Positions 46,900 through 54,541 are shown, counted from the first letter of the stretch. The stretch: 64,000 nt of DNA from Streptomyces noursei ATCC 11455 (GCF_001704275.1 NZ_CP011533.1:5642001-5706000), one strand, 5' to 3'. The notes: generated from the sequence alone by a model not told the origin. Program-made: numbers and translations.

Positions 46900-47579
46900 G
46901 TGCTCACGCTCCCGTTTCCCTGAGTTCCATTTCCTTGACTTCCGTTTCCTGGGGCCCCGTTTCCCTGAGTTCCCATTCCAGTCCCGAAGCCACTGTTGGT
47001 GGTTGGCCACGTCACACCGGAGAACAGTGTTTGCGTCGCGGTGTCGCTGGACTTCTTCGCATTCGTATCGTCGCCGGATTGGAGAGCTTCGCCGAGTTTC
47101 CCCAGGGCGCCGGAAACCAACAGTCCTTCCCGGGCCGACCCTCCGTAGACCAGCAACCCGAGCACAATCAACCCGCCGAGACCGGCCGCTACCTTTCCCG
47201 TCCTGGCTCCGAATTTTGAGGCCAGCATCAGGAGTACGAACGTCAGCCATACCGCGACAAGACGTTTCAGCCACGCCACGGGAGAGAAATTCTTAGCCAC
47301 CAGGGGAAAGAGAGCGATGATGATCAAAGCGGCAAGGAACTCCGCCTTCACCGCCTGCGGGTAGCGTCCCGTTGCCTTGGGGAGTGGAACACCAGGCCGC
47401 TTACCGCCCTTTGCCTTCCCCTTCGGTGCCGGGGCCCCCTTTGCCTTCCCCTGCGGCTTCCCGCTTGCCTGGTCTTTGGCTCCCTTCGCTGCAACCACCA
47501 TGGCTCCAGCCTTGACGGCCGGGATCGGTGCGACTTTGGCGGCAACTTGGGCGGCTTGCTGCACCTTTTCGCTAGGCAC
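46896..47579 (-). CDS. multi-span virion membrane protein with Gly-Asn-Gly repeats
   Basis: 227 residues from the GTG at 47579 (AAGGGGGG upstream; a GTG two codons earlier is possible). The N-terminus is Ala/Lys/Pro/Gly-rich and basic (KAKGAPAPKGKAKGGKRPG). Three hydrophobic spans follow at about 82-97, 106-123 and 130-147. The C-terminus ends with repeats of GNG-A/S/T-(Q/P)G. Likely a membrane component of the particle with its basic end facing the genome, by analogy to tectiviral membrane proteins; no sequence family is recognised. Confidence 0.65.
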   Translation of the reverse strand: MPSEKVQQAAQVAAKVAPIPAVKAGAMVVAAKGAKDQASGKPQGKAKGAPAPKGKAKGGKRPGVPLPKATGRYPQAVKAEFLAALIIIALFPLVAKNFSPVAWLKRLVAVWLTFVLLMLASKFGARTGKVAAGLGGLIVLGLLVYGGSAREGLLVSGALGKLGEALQSGDDTNAKKSSDTATQTLFSGVTWPTTNSGFGTGMGTQGNGAPGNGSQGNGTQGNGSVST

Positions 47580-47721
47580 CGCCACCCCCCTTTTCGCTGG
47601 ACTGCACCTTGCTGAAGAACTGGCCGAGCATTTCCGACATGGTTCCTTCGTGGCCGTGCACGCCGATCCAAATCAGCATGGCGCCCACGCCCATGAGCAC
47701 CAGGCCGATTACGTCGCCCAT
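47572..47721 (-). CDS. 49-residue single-span membrane peptide
   Basis: ATG at 47719-47721. MGDVIGLVLMGVGAMLIWIG is one span, followed by a short amphipathic helix (SEMLGQFFSKVQ) and a Gly-rich end. It overlaps both neighbours by 8-13 bp, which supports real translation. Likely membrane-vesicle component. Confidence 0.6.
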   Translation of the reverse strand: MGDVIGLVLMGVGAMLIWIGVHGHEGTMSEMLGQFFSKVQSSEKGGGGA

Positions 47722-47846
47722 GACTGTCGGCAAAGGTCTGTGGCTTCAGCGATCACCAGGCGTGCCGAGAACTGGCGGAAGAACTCCGCCAGGAGCGCGT
47801 AGGCGACCGCCCCGAGCACGACACCGGCCGTGAACCTAGACTCCAT
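47709..47846 (-). CDS. 45-residue single-span membrane peptide
   Basis: ATG at 47844-47846, overlapping the upstream small gene. MESRFTAGVVLGAVAYALLA and FFRQFSARLVIAEATDLC form one hydrophobic plus one amphipathic helix. Its stop lies inside the next gene. Small size and nested overlaps are the only evidence; role presumed in the virion membrane. Confidence 0.5.
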   Translation of the reverse strand: MESRFTAGVVLGAVAYALLAEFFRQFSARLVIAEATDLCRQSWAT

Positions 47847-47943
47847 TGCGGAGCCCCTTGAAACCGGACAGGAGAATGGTTGGAGAGATCAGCAAGGCTG
47901 CCAGCCATCCGACAAAGAACGCAATGACGACGTGCTTACTCAT
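47836..47943 (-). CDS. 35-residue single-span membrane peptide
   Basis: ATG at 47941-47943. MSKHVVIAFFVGWLAALLIS is a single hydrophobic helix with a Lys-containing turn after it. Overlaps the next gene by 11 bp. One of the shortest genes in the operon; conservation in relatives would be needed to be certain. Confidence 0.5.
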   Translation of the reverse strand: MSKHVVIAFFVGWLAALLISPTILLSGFKGLRNGV

Positions 47944-47949
47944 GCGATA

Positions 47950-48159
47950 TCAACCCCCGTGAGCATTGCGGAAAACATGACGGAGCACGGCATACGTTCC
48001 GAACTCCGCCAAGACCAGAAGAACGAGATAGACCGTGGTCGGGTGCCATGCGGTGACTCCTCCCTTCCGGGAAAAATTCGGACTGTTGACCGGCTGACTG
48101 TTGGGGATATCGTCGGAGGAACCCCCGAGATTCATACCGAGTCGGTATTGCATGCTCAC
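47950..48159 (-). CDS. 69-residue C-terminally anchored peptide
   Basis: GTG at 48159 overlaps the capsid-gene stop (GTGA); an ATG at 48153 with GAGGGG at good distance may be the true start. A polar Ser/Asn/Pro-rich first half is followed by one hydrophobic span (VYLVLLVLAEFGTYAVL) and a short basic end. Immediately follows the major capsid gene, where tectiviruses keep small membrane or capsid-linking proteins. Confidence 0.65.
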   Translation of the reverse strand: MSMQYRLGMNLGGSSDDIPNSQPVNSPNFSRKGGVTAWHPTTVYLVLLVLAEFGTYAVLRHVFRNAHGG

Positions 48160-49274
48160 ACCCCCTCAAGTTCGACGGGAACCGGTGCGACGGGTACGAC
48201 TTCATCCGTGATGAACTCAGCCGTTCCGGGAACGTTCGCAGCGTCATTCGGCGTTGAGGACTCGATCACGAGATACGTAGCGTTGGACGTACCAAGCCAG
48301 TATTCGCCGATAAGGTCACCCGGGCGCCGGAATCGCGGAATGACGTACACGCCTGTCTCACGGTGGCTCGTGCCATTCGCGAGGAACGGATAGAAGTCCG
48401 TCATCTTATTGACGATGGTTGTCGGGGAGAATACGGACAGGGAACGGTCATCGAGGCGGAACCGTACCGGCGACGACAGATAATCCTGCCGGACACCCTT
48501 CGAGTCACGGGCCACAATGATGAGGCAGCGCACTTCATTGCCGGTATTGGTGAGCTGAAATGTGTTGTCAGCCCCGGCAGCGTTCAACGTGAGAATCTGG
48601 TGCCGGGTAATCGCGGCGACCGCCAACCCATCGGGCCGGGCCTGAATGGGGTTGCCATGCAAGTCCGCCGTATCCGTTTGCGCCCACGCCTCCATCACTC
48701 CCGTGACGGTGGTAATCGGCATGGTCGCCGGAACGGTGCTGTAGACCTGGGATGCCGGCGCCATGGTGATGCGAATGCGGTACTGCGCTCGCGCGTCGGT
48801 GTTCGCCAAGACTCCGGCGGTGTCACGGATTTCAGGGAACATACGCAGCTCGAAGGAGAAATTGCCGCCGGAGTGCCCGAGGTTCTGTGCTCGCGGCCCC
48901 CGTGCCGGATCGCCGTGCCAGGGGGCGCAGTACTTGTTCTGCAAGTACCACGAGAACCCGTTCATCGGGTACTTGATCGGAGACCCGTCGATGTTCTCCA
49001 GGGAAATACTCTGGATAATCGACCATGGTGCGTCCTCGTGGTACTTGGCGCTACCGGCCCCACCCGAGTTGCTGACCTGAATGCGGATGCCCCGCAGGAA
49101 CCCACCGGGCGTGATGTTGTGGACGTATTCGTGAGCGGAAGAGTCCTGAACCAGTGAGAATTGGAAGTTCTGTTCACTGTAGTGGTTGGAGCCGACGACG
49201 AACGGAACACCGCCGGTAGCACTTGCCATGGCGCCAGGCGCCGCACCAGTGGCGCCATTAGTGGCAGCGGGCAT
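48156..49274 (-). CDS. major capsid protein, double-jelly-roll type
   Basis: 372 residues from the ATG at 49274, which has AAGGA eight bases upstream; the frame extends to 49316 without a better start. After an Ala/Gly/Thr-rich arm, alternating hydrophobic strands run through the protein in two halves (about 30-190 and 205-355). Segments such as ITPGGFLRGIRIQVSN, SIIQSISLENIDGSPI, YPMNGFSWYLQNKY and FRLDDRSLSVFSPTTIVNKM are in the style of the PRD1-lineage P3 proteins and actinophage tectivirus capsids. Size and its place next to an A32-type ATPase support the call. Structure prediction would settle the double jelly-roll. Confidence 0.82.
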   Translation of the reverse strand: MPAATNGATGAAPGAMASATGGVPFVVGSNHYSEQNFQFSLVQDSSAHEYVHNITPGGFLRGIRIQVSNSGGAGSAKYHEDAPWSIIQSISLENIDGSPIKYPMNGFSWYLQNKYCAPWHGDPARGPRAQNLGHSGGNFSFELRMFPEIRDTAGVLANTDARAQYRIRITMAPASQVYSTVPATMPITTVTGVMEAWAQTDTADLHGNPIQARPDGLAVAAITRHQILTLNAAGADNTFQLTNTGNEVRCLIIVARDSKGVRQDYLSSPVRFRLDDRSLSVFSPTTIVNKMTDFYPFLANGTSHRETGVYVIPRFRRPGDLIGEYWLGTSNATYLVIESSTPNDAANVPGTAEFITDEVVPVAPVPVELEGV

Positions 49275-49287
49275 GTGAATGATCCTT

Positions 49288-49440
49288 TCAATACTGGAAA
49301 GCCATCGCCTTACCAAGATGGTTCGCGAAAGAACTGTTGGACGCTGTCAGGTGGGCTGCAATGAGGCGCCAAAAGGTGCCGACCACGACGATTCCGAGAA
49401 AGGCGCCAAGCGCCGCCATGGCACTAAAGTGCGTGTGCAT
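49288..49440 (-). CDS. 50-residue single-span membrane peptide before capsid gene
   Basis: ATG at 49438-49440 with CGGGGGTG just upstream. MHTHFSAMAALGAFLGIVVV is one hydrophobic span, followed by FWRLIAAHLTAS and a polar end. It lies between the packaging ATPase and the capsid gene. Function unknown, presumed virion membrane. Confidence 0.6.
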   Translation of the reverse strand: MHTHFSAMAALGAFLGIVVVGTFWRLIAAHLTASNSSFANHLGKAMAFQY

Positions 49441-49524
49441 ATTCACCCCCGTTCGACACAACGAAGAGAAACCCCGAGGAATCCCGGGAAAATGCTTTTG
49501 GGGAAGGCCCCGCGGCCCAGGGTA

Positions 49525-50244
49525 CTACGCGATCCGCGAAATATACGCAAGCCGCTTTCTGCGATGAATGATGAGGAATTCTCGGGGCTCAAGAGACATC
49601 AATACTTCGGTGAACTTGCGCCGTCCGCCGATAATCTCGGCTACCCGTTTTGCTTCGTCCTCATCACTGGGCAGGAACGCGACAGACCACGTCGGTTCTG
49701 AATGCATATAGCGCGATACGTAGCGGGGTCGCTGTGTAGTCGCGACAATCGTGATCCCAAGGGACCGTGCCTCTCTCCAGTACTTCGTAATGAAGGGCTG
49801 CAAACGTAGATCCTGTTCGACGTACGCGATTTCATCGAACGCCACGATGGTATTCGCATCCGGTTTCCAGGTTTCCGCGAGAACGTCATAGATGGCTTTG
49901 CGTTGCTGCTGAACCCCTTCAGCAAGTCCCGTCGCCTTGGGCCAGAAAATGATGCGTTCTTCGCCGTAGGACGGTGGCCAAGTGCGACGCATCTTCCACT
50001 CACCGGTTCTGGTGAGTCGGGTCATGGTGGAGTCCGCCGGTTTCGTCGCGATAATGACCGCGTTCGCGCCGCTTCGTCTGGCCCGTTGGTCGATGATGTG
50101 CGTCATGAAAAACGACTTCCCGGAACCTGTCGGTCCCAGGATGGCCAAATGCTCAGGCTCCCACTTACCGCCCGGCCACCCCCATGAGCCGATGAATTCC
50201 GGCCCGAGTTCAGACCAGGGGACTCGTTCCGGGGGCATCGTCAC
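49525..50244 (-). CDS. genome-packaging ATPase, FtsK-HerA (A32/P9) type
   Basis: 239-residue ATPase with Walker A GPTGSGKS (37-44), Walker B TIVAFDE (132-138) and the sensor/arginine region VATTQRP (167-173). This compact single-domain HerA-like ATPase is what tectiviruses (P9), polintons and NCLDVs use to drive DNA into a preformed capsid; it is not a terminase. Together with the capsid gene it defines the virus lineage. The start overlaps the upstream gene by 35 bp; an ATG two codons in is equally possible. Confidence 0.9.
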   Translation of the reverse strand: MTMPPERVPWSELGPEFIGSWGWPGGKWEPEHLAILGPTGSGKSFFMTHIIDQRARRSGANAVIIATKPADSTMTRLTRTGEWKMRRTWPPSYGEERIIFWPKATGLAEGVQQQRKAIYDVLAETWKPDANTIVAFDEIAYVEQDLRLQPFITKYWREARSLGITIVATTQRPRYVSRYMHSEPTWSVAFLPSDEDEAKRVAEIIGGRRKFTEVLMSLEPREFLIIHRRKRLAYISRIA

Positions 50245-50632
50245 CCCCGTTCTCGAAACGTGCCGTGATGTGGTGCATCCGTACCGCCTGGAGAATCGGG
50301 GTGACGTGCATGAGCAGCGGGATTACCCGGCCCATGTCAGCGGTCCGCGTGAGGTACTTCCGCGCCCATTCACTTTTCATGGCCAGCGCCGCGAGATCTT
50401 CCGCAATCAACGGGGCCTGTTGCCCGAGAACTCCGGCGCATACGTCATCTCGTGTTCCCCAAAAGAGGGCGGCAAGCTGCATGAACGCCTGCAATTGGTC
50501 GCGAATCTCCGCCTCAATCGACGCATTCGACCGGCGACCACGCCCCTTCTTCGACTTCTCTCCTGGCTTCGGTTCCTTTGCTGCTGTCGGCTCTGATTCG
50601 AGAACATCGAACTCAATTTGCGGTATCGACAT
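50210..50632 (-). CDS. first gene of structural operon, unknown (140 aa)
   Basis: A Lys/Glu-rich N-terminus (KEPKPGEKSKKGRGRRSNAS) is followed by helical segments EAEIRDQLQAFMQLAALFWG, PLIAEDLAALAMKSEWARKYL and IPLLMHVTPILQAVRMHH. The all-helical body and basic tail suggest a DNA- or capsid-binding adaptor. It overlaps the packaging ATPase, hinting at a packaging or vertex role. No family recognised. ATG at 50632. Confidence 0.6.
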   Translation of the reverse strand: MSIPQIEFDVLESEPTAAKEPKPGEKSKKGRGRRSNASIEAEIRDQLQAFMQLAALFWGTRDDVCAGVLGQQAPLIAEDLAALAMKSEWARKYLTRTADMGRVIPLLMHVTPILQAVRMHHITARFENGGDDAPGTSPLV

Positions 50633-50652
50633 GGCTCCCCCGGATCGGGCGC

Positions 50653-50681
50653 TGAGTGCTTACACTCAAAGCATGCCAGCG
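50653..50681. promoter_or_regulatory. operator palindrome and shared motif in divergent promoter
   Basis: TGAGTG-ctta-CACTCA (50653-50668) is a perfect palindrome. Next to it gcatgccagcg (50671-50681) repeats the motif at 45743-45753. It lies between the leftward structural operon and the rightward late genes. Confidence 0.5.
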
Positions 50682-50806
50682 AATTCCAGGAAACGGCGGG
50701 CGTGTTCCCACCCACCCATGCCGGCACCCGCGTTTGCACTGGTCAGAGCGAGAAAACACAGGGTGCCTCACGGCCCCACGACCGCCCGGAAAAGGCAGGG
50801 AAACCC

Positions 50807-51112
50807 ATGGCACGTTTGAGCGCCGAAGAAAAAGCACTTCTTAAGCGATTGATGGAAGAAGCAGAACAAGAACAGAGCGAAGCAGAACCCGAAAAGATGG
50901 CCGACCAAGTAGACGCGGCCGGATCGGAAGAGATCATAGTTTTCCGAGGGAACGCGGAAGCGTTCAAAAAGGCTTTCGGATTCGCCGCTCCGGAAGCGCC
51001 GAAGAACGAGGAAAGCGCCAAGGAAGCCAGCGAGGAAACCGCCGAAGCCGAAGCCGAACCAGAGCGAAAGAAGGAACCTAAGTCACCGAGTAGGAGCAAG
51101 TACTTTGGCTGA
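50807..51112 (+). CDS. acidic coiled-coil-like protein (101 aa)
   Basis: ATG at 50807 with AGGG six bases upstream; the longer frame lacks support. It starts MARLSAEEKALLKRLMEEAE and is very rich in Glu, Ala and Lys, with IIVFRGNAEAFKKAFGFAAPEA in the middle and a highly charged tail (EETAEAEAEPERKKEPKSP). Predicted helical. It overlaps the lytic transglycosylase gene by 8 bp. Function unknown; possibly a virion assembly factor. Confidence 0.65.
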   Translation: MARLSAEEKALLKRLMEEAEQEQSEAEPEKMADQVDAAGSEEIIVFRGNAEAFKKAFGFAAPEAPKNEESAKEASEETAEAEAEPERKKEPKSPSRSKYFG

Positions 51113-51761
51113 CTCCGTCGTTCAAGCGATCCTTGACGCCACCCGCGACCCCCACGTTCGGGAATCCATGCTGCTGGGCTCCCGACTGGAGTCGAGTTGG
51201 AACCCCAATGCAGTGGGCGACAACGGGACCTCCTTCGGCCCCTTCCAAATCCACCTGCCAGCCCATCCCGGGGTCACGGCCGCCCAGGCGCAGAACCCCG
51301 CATGGGCGACCCGCTACATGCTGTCCGCCTACCAACGCGGTGCAGCAGCCCAACCGGCGTCCCTGTGGCAGTCCAACCCCGAGAGGGCCGCAGAGCAAGC
51401 TGCGGTGGCCGCTGAAGCCCCGGCGGAGTCCTACTACTCCGGCCGGGGCGCTGAGACGGTACACGCGGCCTGGCGGTCCACGGTGAGCGCCCTGGGGGGT
51501 CATGCACCCGCCGACGGAGCCACGCCAGGGGCCGGGGCCGGCGGTGGGGGCACGGCCCAGAATGCTGGGCTCTTCGACTTCGGGCTAGGCGGTTTGGTAT
51601 CGGCAATTGCCGTGCCGTTCGCGATGATTGCTCAGCCTTTCGCGGAGATAGGCACCCTGCTTACGTGGTGGTGGACCAACCGCATGAAAGTCGCGTTCAT
51701 CGCTGTGGGCGTCGTGTTCTTCATTATCGGACTGGTCTTCTTCGCAAAGGACAACCTATGA
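51105..51761 (+). CDS. virion lytic transglycosylase with membrane anchor
   Basis: 218 residues from a TTG at 51105. The N-terminal lysozyme-like domain has the catalytic Glu29 in GSRLESSWNPNAVGDNG and the following FGPFQIH, the SLT-type pattern. It continues to about residue 120. A Gly/Ala linker leads to two hydrophobic segments (about 159-185 and 194-213) that anchor it in a membrane. PRD1 carries an analogous peptidoglycan-cutting protein in its virion for genome delivery. It could also act in lysis; no holin is recognised. Overlaps the next gene by 4 bp. Confidence 0.8.
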   Translation: MADSVVQAILDATRDPHVRESMLLGSRLESSWNPNAVGDNGTSFGPFQIHLPAHPGVTAAQAQNPAWATRYMLSAYQRGAAAQPASLWQSNPERAAEQAAVAAEAPAESYYSGRGAETVHAAWRSTVSALGGHAPADGATPGAGAGGGGTAQNAGLFDFGLGGLVSAIAVPFAMIAQPFAEIGTLLTWWWTNRMKVAFIAVGVVFFIIGLVFFAKDNL

Positions 51762-52183
51762 AGTTCAGAATCAAGGCGGGTGCCGAGGTCGATTTCCTCA
51801 CGAAGGATGAACTTAATCAGGTACTCACCGACCAACTAGGCCCATGGCGGGGTGGAGTTCGATACAAGCGCATCCCCTACTCAGGAACCCTCCCCGTTAC
51901 CGTCGATGCGCCGGAATCCGGATTCGTGTGGTCGGTCAAGTTGGTGTCCGCCGCGTTCGACGCACGCAGCACACTTCGCGTGTACACGCAGACCACCGAC
52001 CCATCATCGCTGGTTGGCGTCGAACGTGGGGAGGAAGCCGAACACGTCATGCGCTGGCAGGACAACCAACTCATCCTGTTCGGCACTCAGCCGCTCATCG
52101 TGGCTGGATCGGGTGAAGCCGAACGCGTCGCAGGACTCATGTACGTGGCCGAAGTTCCCGTTGGTCGGGAATGGCAACTCTGA
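51758..52183 (+). CDS. beta-rich virion protein of unknown role (141 aa)
   Basis: ATG overlaps the transglycosylase stop (ATGA). MKFRIKAGAEVDFLTKDELN is followed by alternating strands (VRYKRIPYSGTLPVTVDAP, FVWSVKLVSAAFDARSTLRVY) in a jelly-roll-like pattern. A C-terminal VGREWQL ends the protein. Could be a minor capsid, penton or spike protein. No family recognised. Confidence 0.6.
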   Translation: MKFRIKAGAEVDFLTKDELNQVLTDQLGPWRGGVRYKRIPYSGTLPVTVDAPESGFVWSVKLVSAAFDARSTLRVYTQTTDPSSLVGVERGEEAEHVMRWQDNQLILFGTQPLIVAGSGEAERVAGLMYVAEVPVGREWQL

Positions 52184-52391
52184 CGCCGCGTCGGGAATGC
52201 CTGTCTGTGTAGCGATGTTAAGAGGATGGGTTCAGCAATGCTACGTAGTGAGCTTCCGTCATATGTCTACGGCATGCGATGAGTTGAAAAGAAACCTTGA
52301 TCATCCGGTCACAGTTTATTCACACACAGTCTGACTACTGGTCAGTTAGAATTACACGGCTGTAAGCCGTTCTAACGGAATGGGGGACATC
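52184..52391 (+). promoter_or_regulatory. late promoter/operator region
   Basis: A 208-bp AT-richer gap. CTGAC-tactg-GTCAG (52331-52345) overlaps a TAGAAT -10-like hexamer (52347-52352), followed by a short hairpin ACGGC-tgtaa-GCCGT. No convincing -35 is visible. It looks like a repressible promoter for the rightward genes that follow. Confidence 0.4.
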
Positions 52392-52679
52392 ATGCTGTCT
52401 GAGACTCCGATAGAGACAGTGCCGGAGAACGAGGTACCGGCCGGGCGTGGACGCCCCGGCCCCGTCCTTCCCTCCTGGCTGCTGGAGAGCATCGCCACAA
52501 GCGCCAAAGACGATGTGTGGCTCTCCGCCAAGTTCAAGACGTCCGACGAAGCCGAAGAGCTGGCGAAGCTACTCCACTACGTCAACCGCTCCACCCGCTT
52601 CGCTTACCACGTCGCCACGCGCCGTGACGAAACCGCCGAAGGGCACCGCGTCCTGTTCAAGGCAGAAACCAATGGCTGA
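52392..52679 (+). CDS. hypothetical protein (95 aa)
   Basis: ATG at 52392 with GGGGGA five bases upstream; an ATG at 52380 is less well placed. It starts MLSETPIETVPENEVPAGRG with RPGPVLPSW after that, followed by a helical part (DEAEELAKLLHYVNRSTRFA) and YHVATRRDETAEGHRVLFKA. No family recognised; the mixed alpha/beta layout would fit a small DNA-binding or regulatory protein. Overlaps the next gene by 8 bp. Confidence 0.6.
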   Translation: MLSETPIETVPENEVPAGRGRPGPVLPSWLLESIATSAKDDVWLSAKFKTSDEAEELAKLLHYVNRSTRFAYHVATRRDETAEGHRVLFKAETNG

Positions 52680-52833
52680 GGCAACCCTTATCTTGCGGGC
52701 CGAGTTGTACCGCGAAGCCGACGACACATTCAGCGTCGAAATCGTCGATCCGGTCACAGGGAAAACCGAACGCCAACCGATTCCCGCTCAGTATGCAGCG
52801 ATGCTCCCCCAGGTAATCGCCATGCTCAGGTAG
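52672..52833 (+). CDS. hypothetical protein (53 aa)
   Basis: ATG at 52672 inside the end of the previous gene. MAEATLILRAELYREADDTF then SVEIVDPVTGKTERQPIPAQ, a short beta meander with a C-terminal helix (YAAMLPQVIAMLR). Function unknown. The overlap and clean stop before a hairpin support a real gene. Confidence 0.55.
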   Translation: MAEATLILRAELYREADDTFSVEIVDPVTGKTERQPIPAQYAAMLPQVIAMLR

Positions 52834-52847
52834 GCACGTGCGCAATG

Positions 52848-52874
52848 AACGCCCCGACCCCGCGTCGGGGCGTT
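52848..52874. terminator. 11-bp hairpin within late region
   Basis: AACGCCCCGAC-cccgc-GTCGGGGCGTT, a perfect 11-bp stem. It ends the two-gene unit before it and separates it from the cas1 operon. Confidence 0.7.
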
Positions 52875-52906
52875 CCGCATTTCCGAACCAATAATGAGGG
52901 ATTTTC

Positions 52907-53257
52907 GTGTCTGATCTTTCGCCTATCACCGAACAAGGCTCACTTGTGGACGGAACCGCATTCGGTGCTCCCGGCCAACAAGTCTGGGCAATCCAATTCC
53001 CGGCGGACAACCGCCCGCGATCCTTCTACCGGATAGCTATCAGCCCCCCTACCGGAATCCCACCGAACACCACACTCGAATTGCGGAATGACAGCGTGAT
53101 GATTTCCGGGGCGCCGAGTGCCACCACGCGGGAATTCGAGCCGTACCACAAGGTTGCCATCCCTCCCGGGACGCGGCTGTATCTCGTGTGGCTCACGGAC
53201 ATCGGTGCGAACCCTCCTGTGGCGACTCTCTTCACGCAACTTGAGGGGCTGATCTGA
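52907..53257 (+). CDS. beta-rich hypothetical virion protein (116 aa)
   Basis: GTG at 52907 with GAGGGA six bases upstream. Regular strands: GAPGQQVWAIQFPADN, SFYRIAISPPTGIPPNTTLE, DSVMISGAPSATTREFE, PYHKVAIPPGTRLYLVWLTD. This looks like a small beta-sandwich, as in capsid-decorating or receptor-binding proteins. First gene of the operon that contains cas1; overlaps the next gene by 1 bp (TGATG). Confidence 0.6.
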   Translation: MSDLSPITEQGSLVDGTAFGAPGQQVWAIQFPADNRPRSFYRIAISPPTGIPPNTTLELRNDSVMISGAPSATTREFEPYHKVAIPPGTRLYLVWLTDIGANPPVATLFTQLEGLI

Positions 53258-53457
53258 TGCCCTGGGGTGAAGGGACCCAACGCGCCTTTGATTCACTGCA
53301 CGTCTACGATGCCGGCGGGAAGCTGGTGGCGCACATCGACGGGGAAGGGAACGCCACCTTCCAGACCGTGACCGTGAAAGTCGGACGGCTGCGGCGCATA
53401 TGGCGACGACTGCACGGCAAAAAGCGTCCACAGGTTGGGAGAAACCCAGAGAAATAG
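53257..53457 (+). CDS. short phage-like beta-fibre protein (66 aa)
   Basis: ATG at 53257. FDSLHVYDAGGKLVAHIDGE and GNATFQTVTVKVGR form the DxxGxxxxxIdxxGNatF pattern seen at the start of phage tail-fibre and base domains, then a basic end (RRIWRRLHGKKRPQ). Likely part of a host-contact structure or an adaptor for the preceding protein. Ends 16 bp before cas1. Confidence 0.55.
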   Translation: MPWGEGTQRAFDSLHVYDAGGKLVAHIDGEGNATFQTVTVKVGRLRRIWRRLHGKKRPQVGRNPEK

Positions 53458-53473
53458 GGGGCGAGTCACTAAA

Positions 53474-54541
53474 ATGGAGAGCATGACGGACGCTGAGATT
53501 CCCGAACTGGCCGCAATCTTCGCCCCTCGCACCATCGGCCCCACCCTCATAGTCGAAGGCTTCGGCGCAAAGCTCACCGTAGAACGCGGACAGTTGGCCA
53601 TCCATGACGGCTTCGGCCCGCACCGCCGTACAGAAAAGCTGTCGCGCATTGAACGGCGAGTGGAACGCATCATCGTCACGGCCGTGGACGGCTACGTGAC
53701 CCTTGATGCAATGCGCTGGTGCCGGGATGTCGGAATCAGCGTCGTCATGCTCGATCCGGCCGGGGACGTCCTCATGACGTCCGAACACCCCTGGGGCGAC
53801 GGCCGGTTGCACCAGGCCCAAGCCATGGGCAGCCCCAAGGCCATGCGCTACATCATGGACCGGAAGCTGACAGGACAGTACGAGGTGAGCGAGCACCCCC
53901 GGATCAAAGACGGTTTGATCCGGCTGCACGACGCTGAAAGCCTCTCGGAAATCTCCGCGATCGAAGCCAAAGCCAGCCGGTACTACTGGGCAAGCCTGCG
54001 GGGCACGAAAGTGAACTTCCGCGATGATGTGCCCGAGCATTGGAAGACGTTCCAACGGCGTTCATCGTCATTGCAGGCGACCGGGAAGACACCCCGAAAG
54101 GCTGTGACCCCGTTTAACGCCATGCTGAATCTCGCCTACTCCATTGGGTACGCGGAATCTCGGCTTGCCTGTCACGCCCTGGGACTCGATACGGAGATGG
54201 GGTTGCTGCACCGGCCGAAGGGAGAGAACAGGTCTCACAGTATGACGCTGGATTTGGTCGAAGTTGCTCGCCCATATGTAGACCAAATGATTCTAAATGT
54301 AGTTTCAGAGAGGGTGTTCACCCGCCGCGACTTCTACGAGACAATAGAAGGGCAATGCACAGTAGGCAGTCCGCTTGACCGGGAAATCATCGAACGGGCA
54401 CGAGAGGCAGTCAGGCAACCACTTGCGGAAGCCGCTGAAGATGTAGCGCACATTCTTGGGGAATCGTGCGATATCCCGGTTGGAAAGCGAACGCCCCTGA
54501 CACGGCGGAACGCAAAACGGAGGAACCAGTGCAAGGACTAG
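53474..54541 (+). CDS. cas1: Cas1 endonuclease/integrase (casposase-like, solo)
   Basis: 355 residues, full length for Cas1. The N-terminal beta domain is about 1-110. The C-terminal helical domain has all signature pieces: catalytic Glu164 in IEAKASRYYW; PFNAMLNLAYSIGYAESR; His246 in GLDTEMGLLH; and Asp260/Glu263 in LDLVEVARPYVD. The C-terminal tail is very basic (KRTPLTRRNAKRRNQC). No Cas2, Cas4, effector or CRISPR array is present. In casposons such a Cas1 integrates the element ends into a target with duplication, the role proposed here. The start could be the ATG at 53474 or 53483. Encoded near the right terminal repeat. Confidence 0.95.
   Translation: MESMTDAEIPELAAIFAPRTIGPTLIVEGFGAKLTVERGQLAIHDGFGPHRRTEKLSRIERRVERIIVTAVDGYVTLDAMRWCRDVGISVVMLDPAGDVLMTSEHPWGDGRLHQAQAMGSPKAMRYIMDRKLTGQYEVSEHPRIKDGLIRLHDAESLSEISAIEAKASRYYWASLRGTKVNFRDDVPEHWKTFQRRSSSLQATGKTPRKAVTPFNAMLNLAYSIGYAESRLACHALGLDTEMGLLHRPKGENRSHSMTLDLVEVARPYVDQMILNVVSERVFTRRDFYETIEGQCTVGSPLDREIIERAREAVRQPLAEAAEDVAHILGESCDIPVGKRTPLTRRNAKRRNQCKD

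Noticed and set aside
53435..53474. Longer Cas1 start at 53435
   Set aside because: It would overlap the previous gene by 23 bp and adds a polar extension (MGETQRNRGRVTK) not needed by the Cas1 fold. ATGs at 53474 or 53483 fit better.
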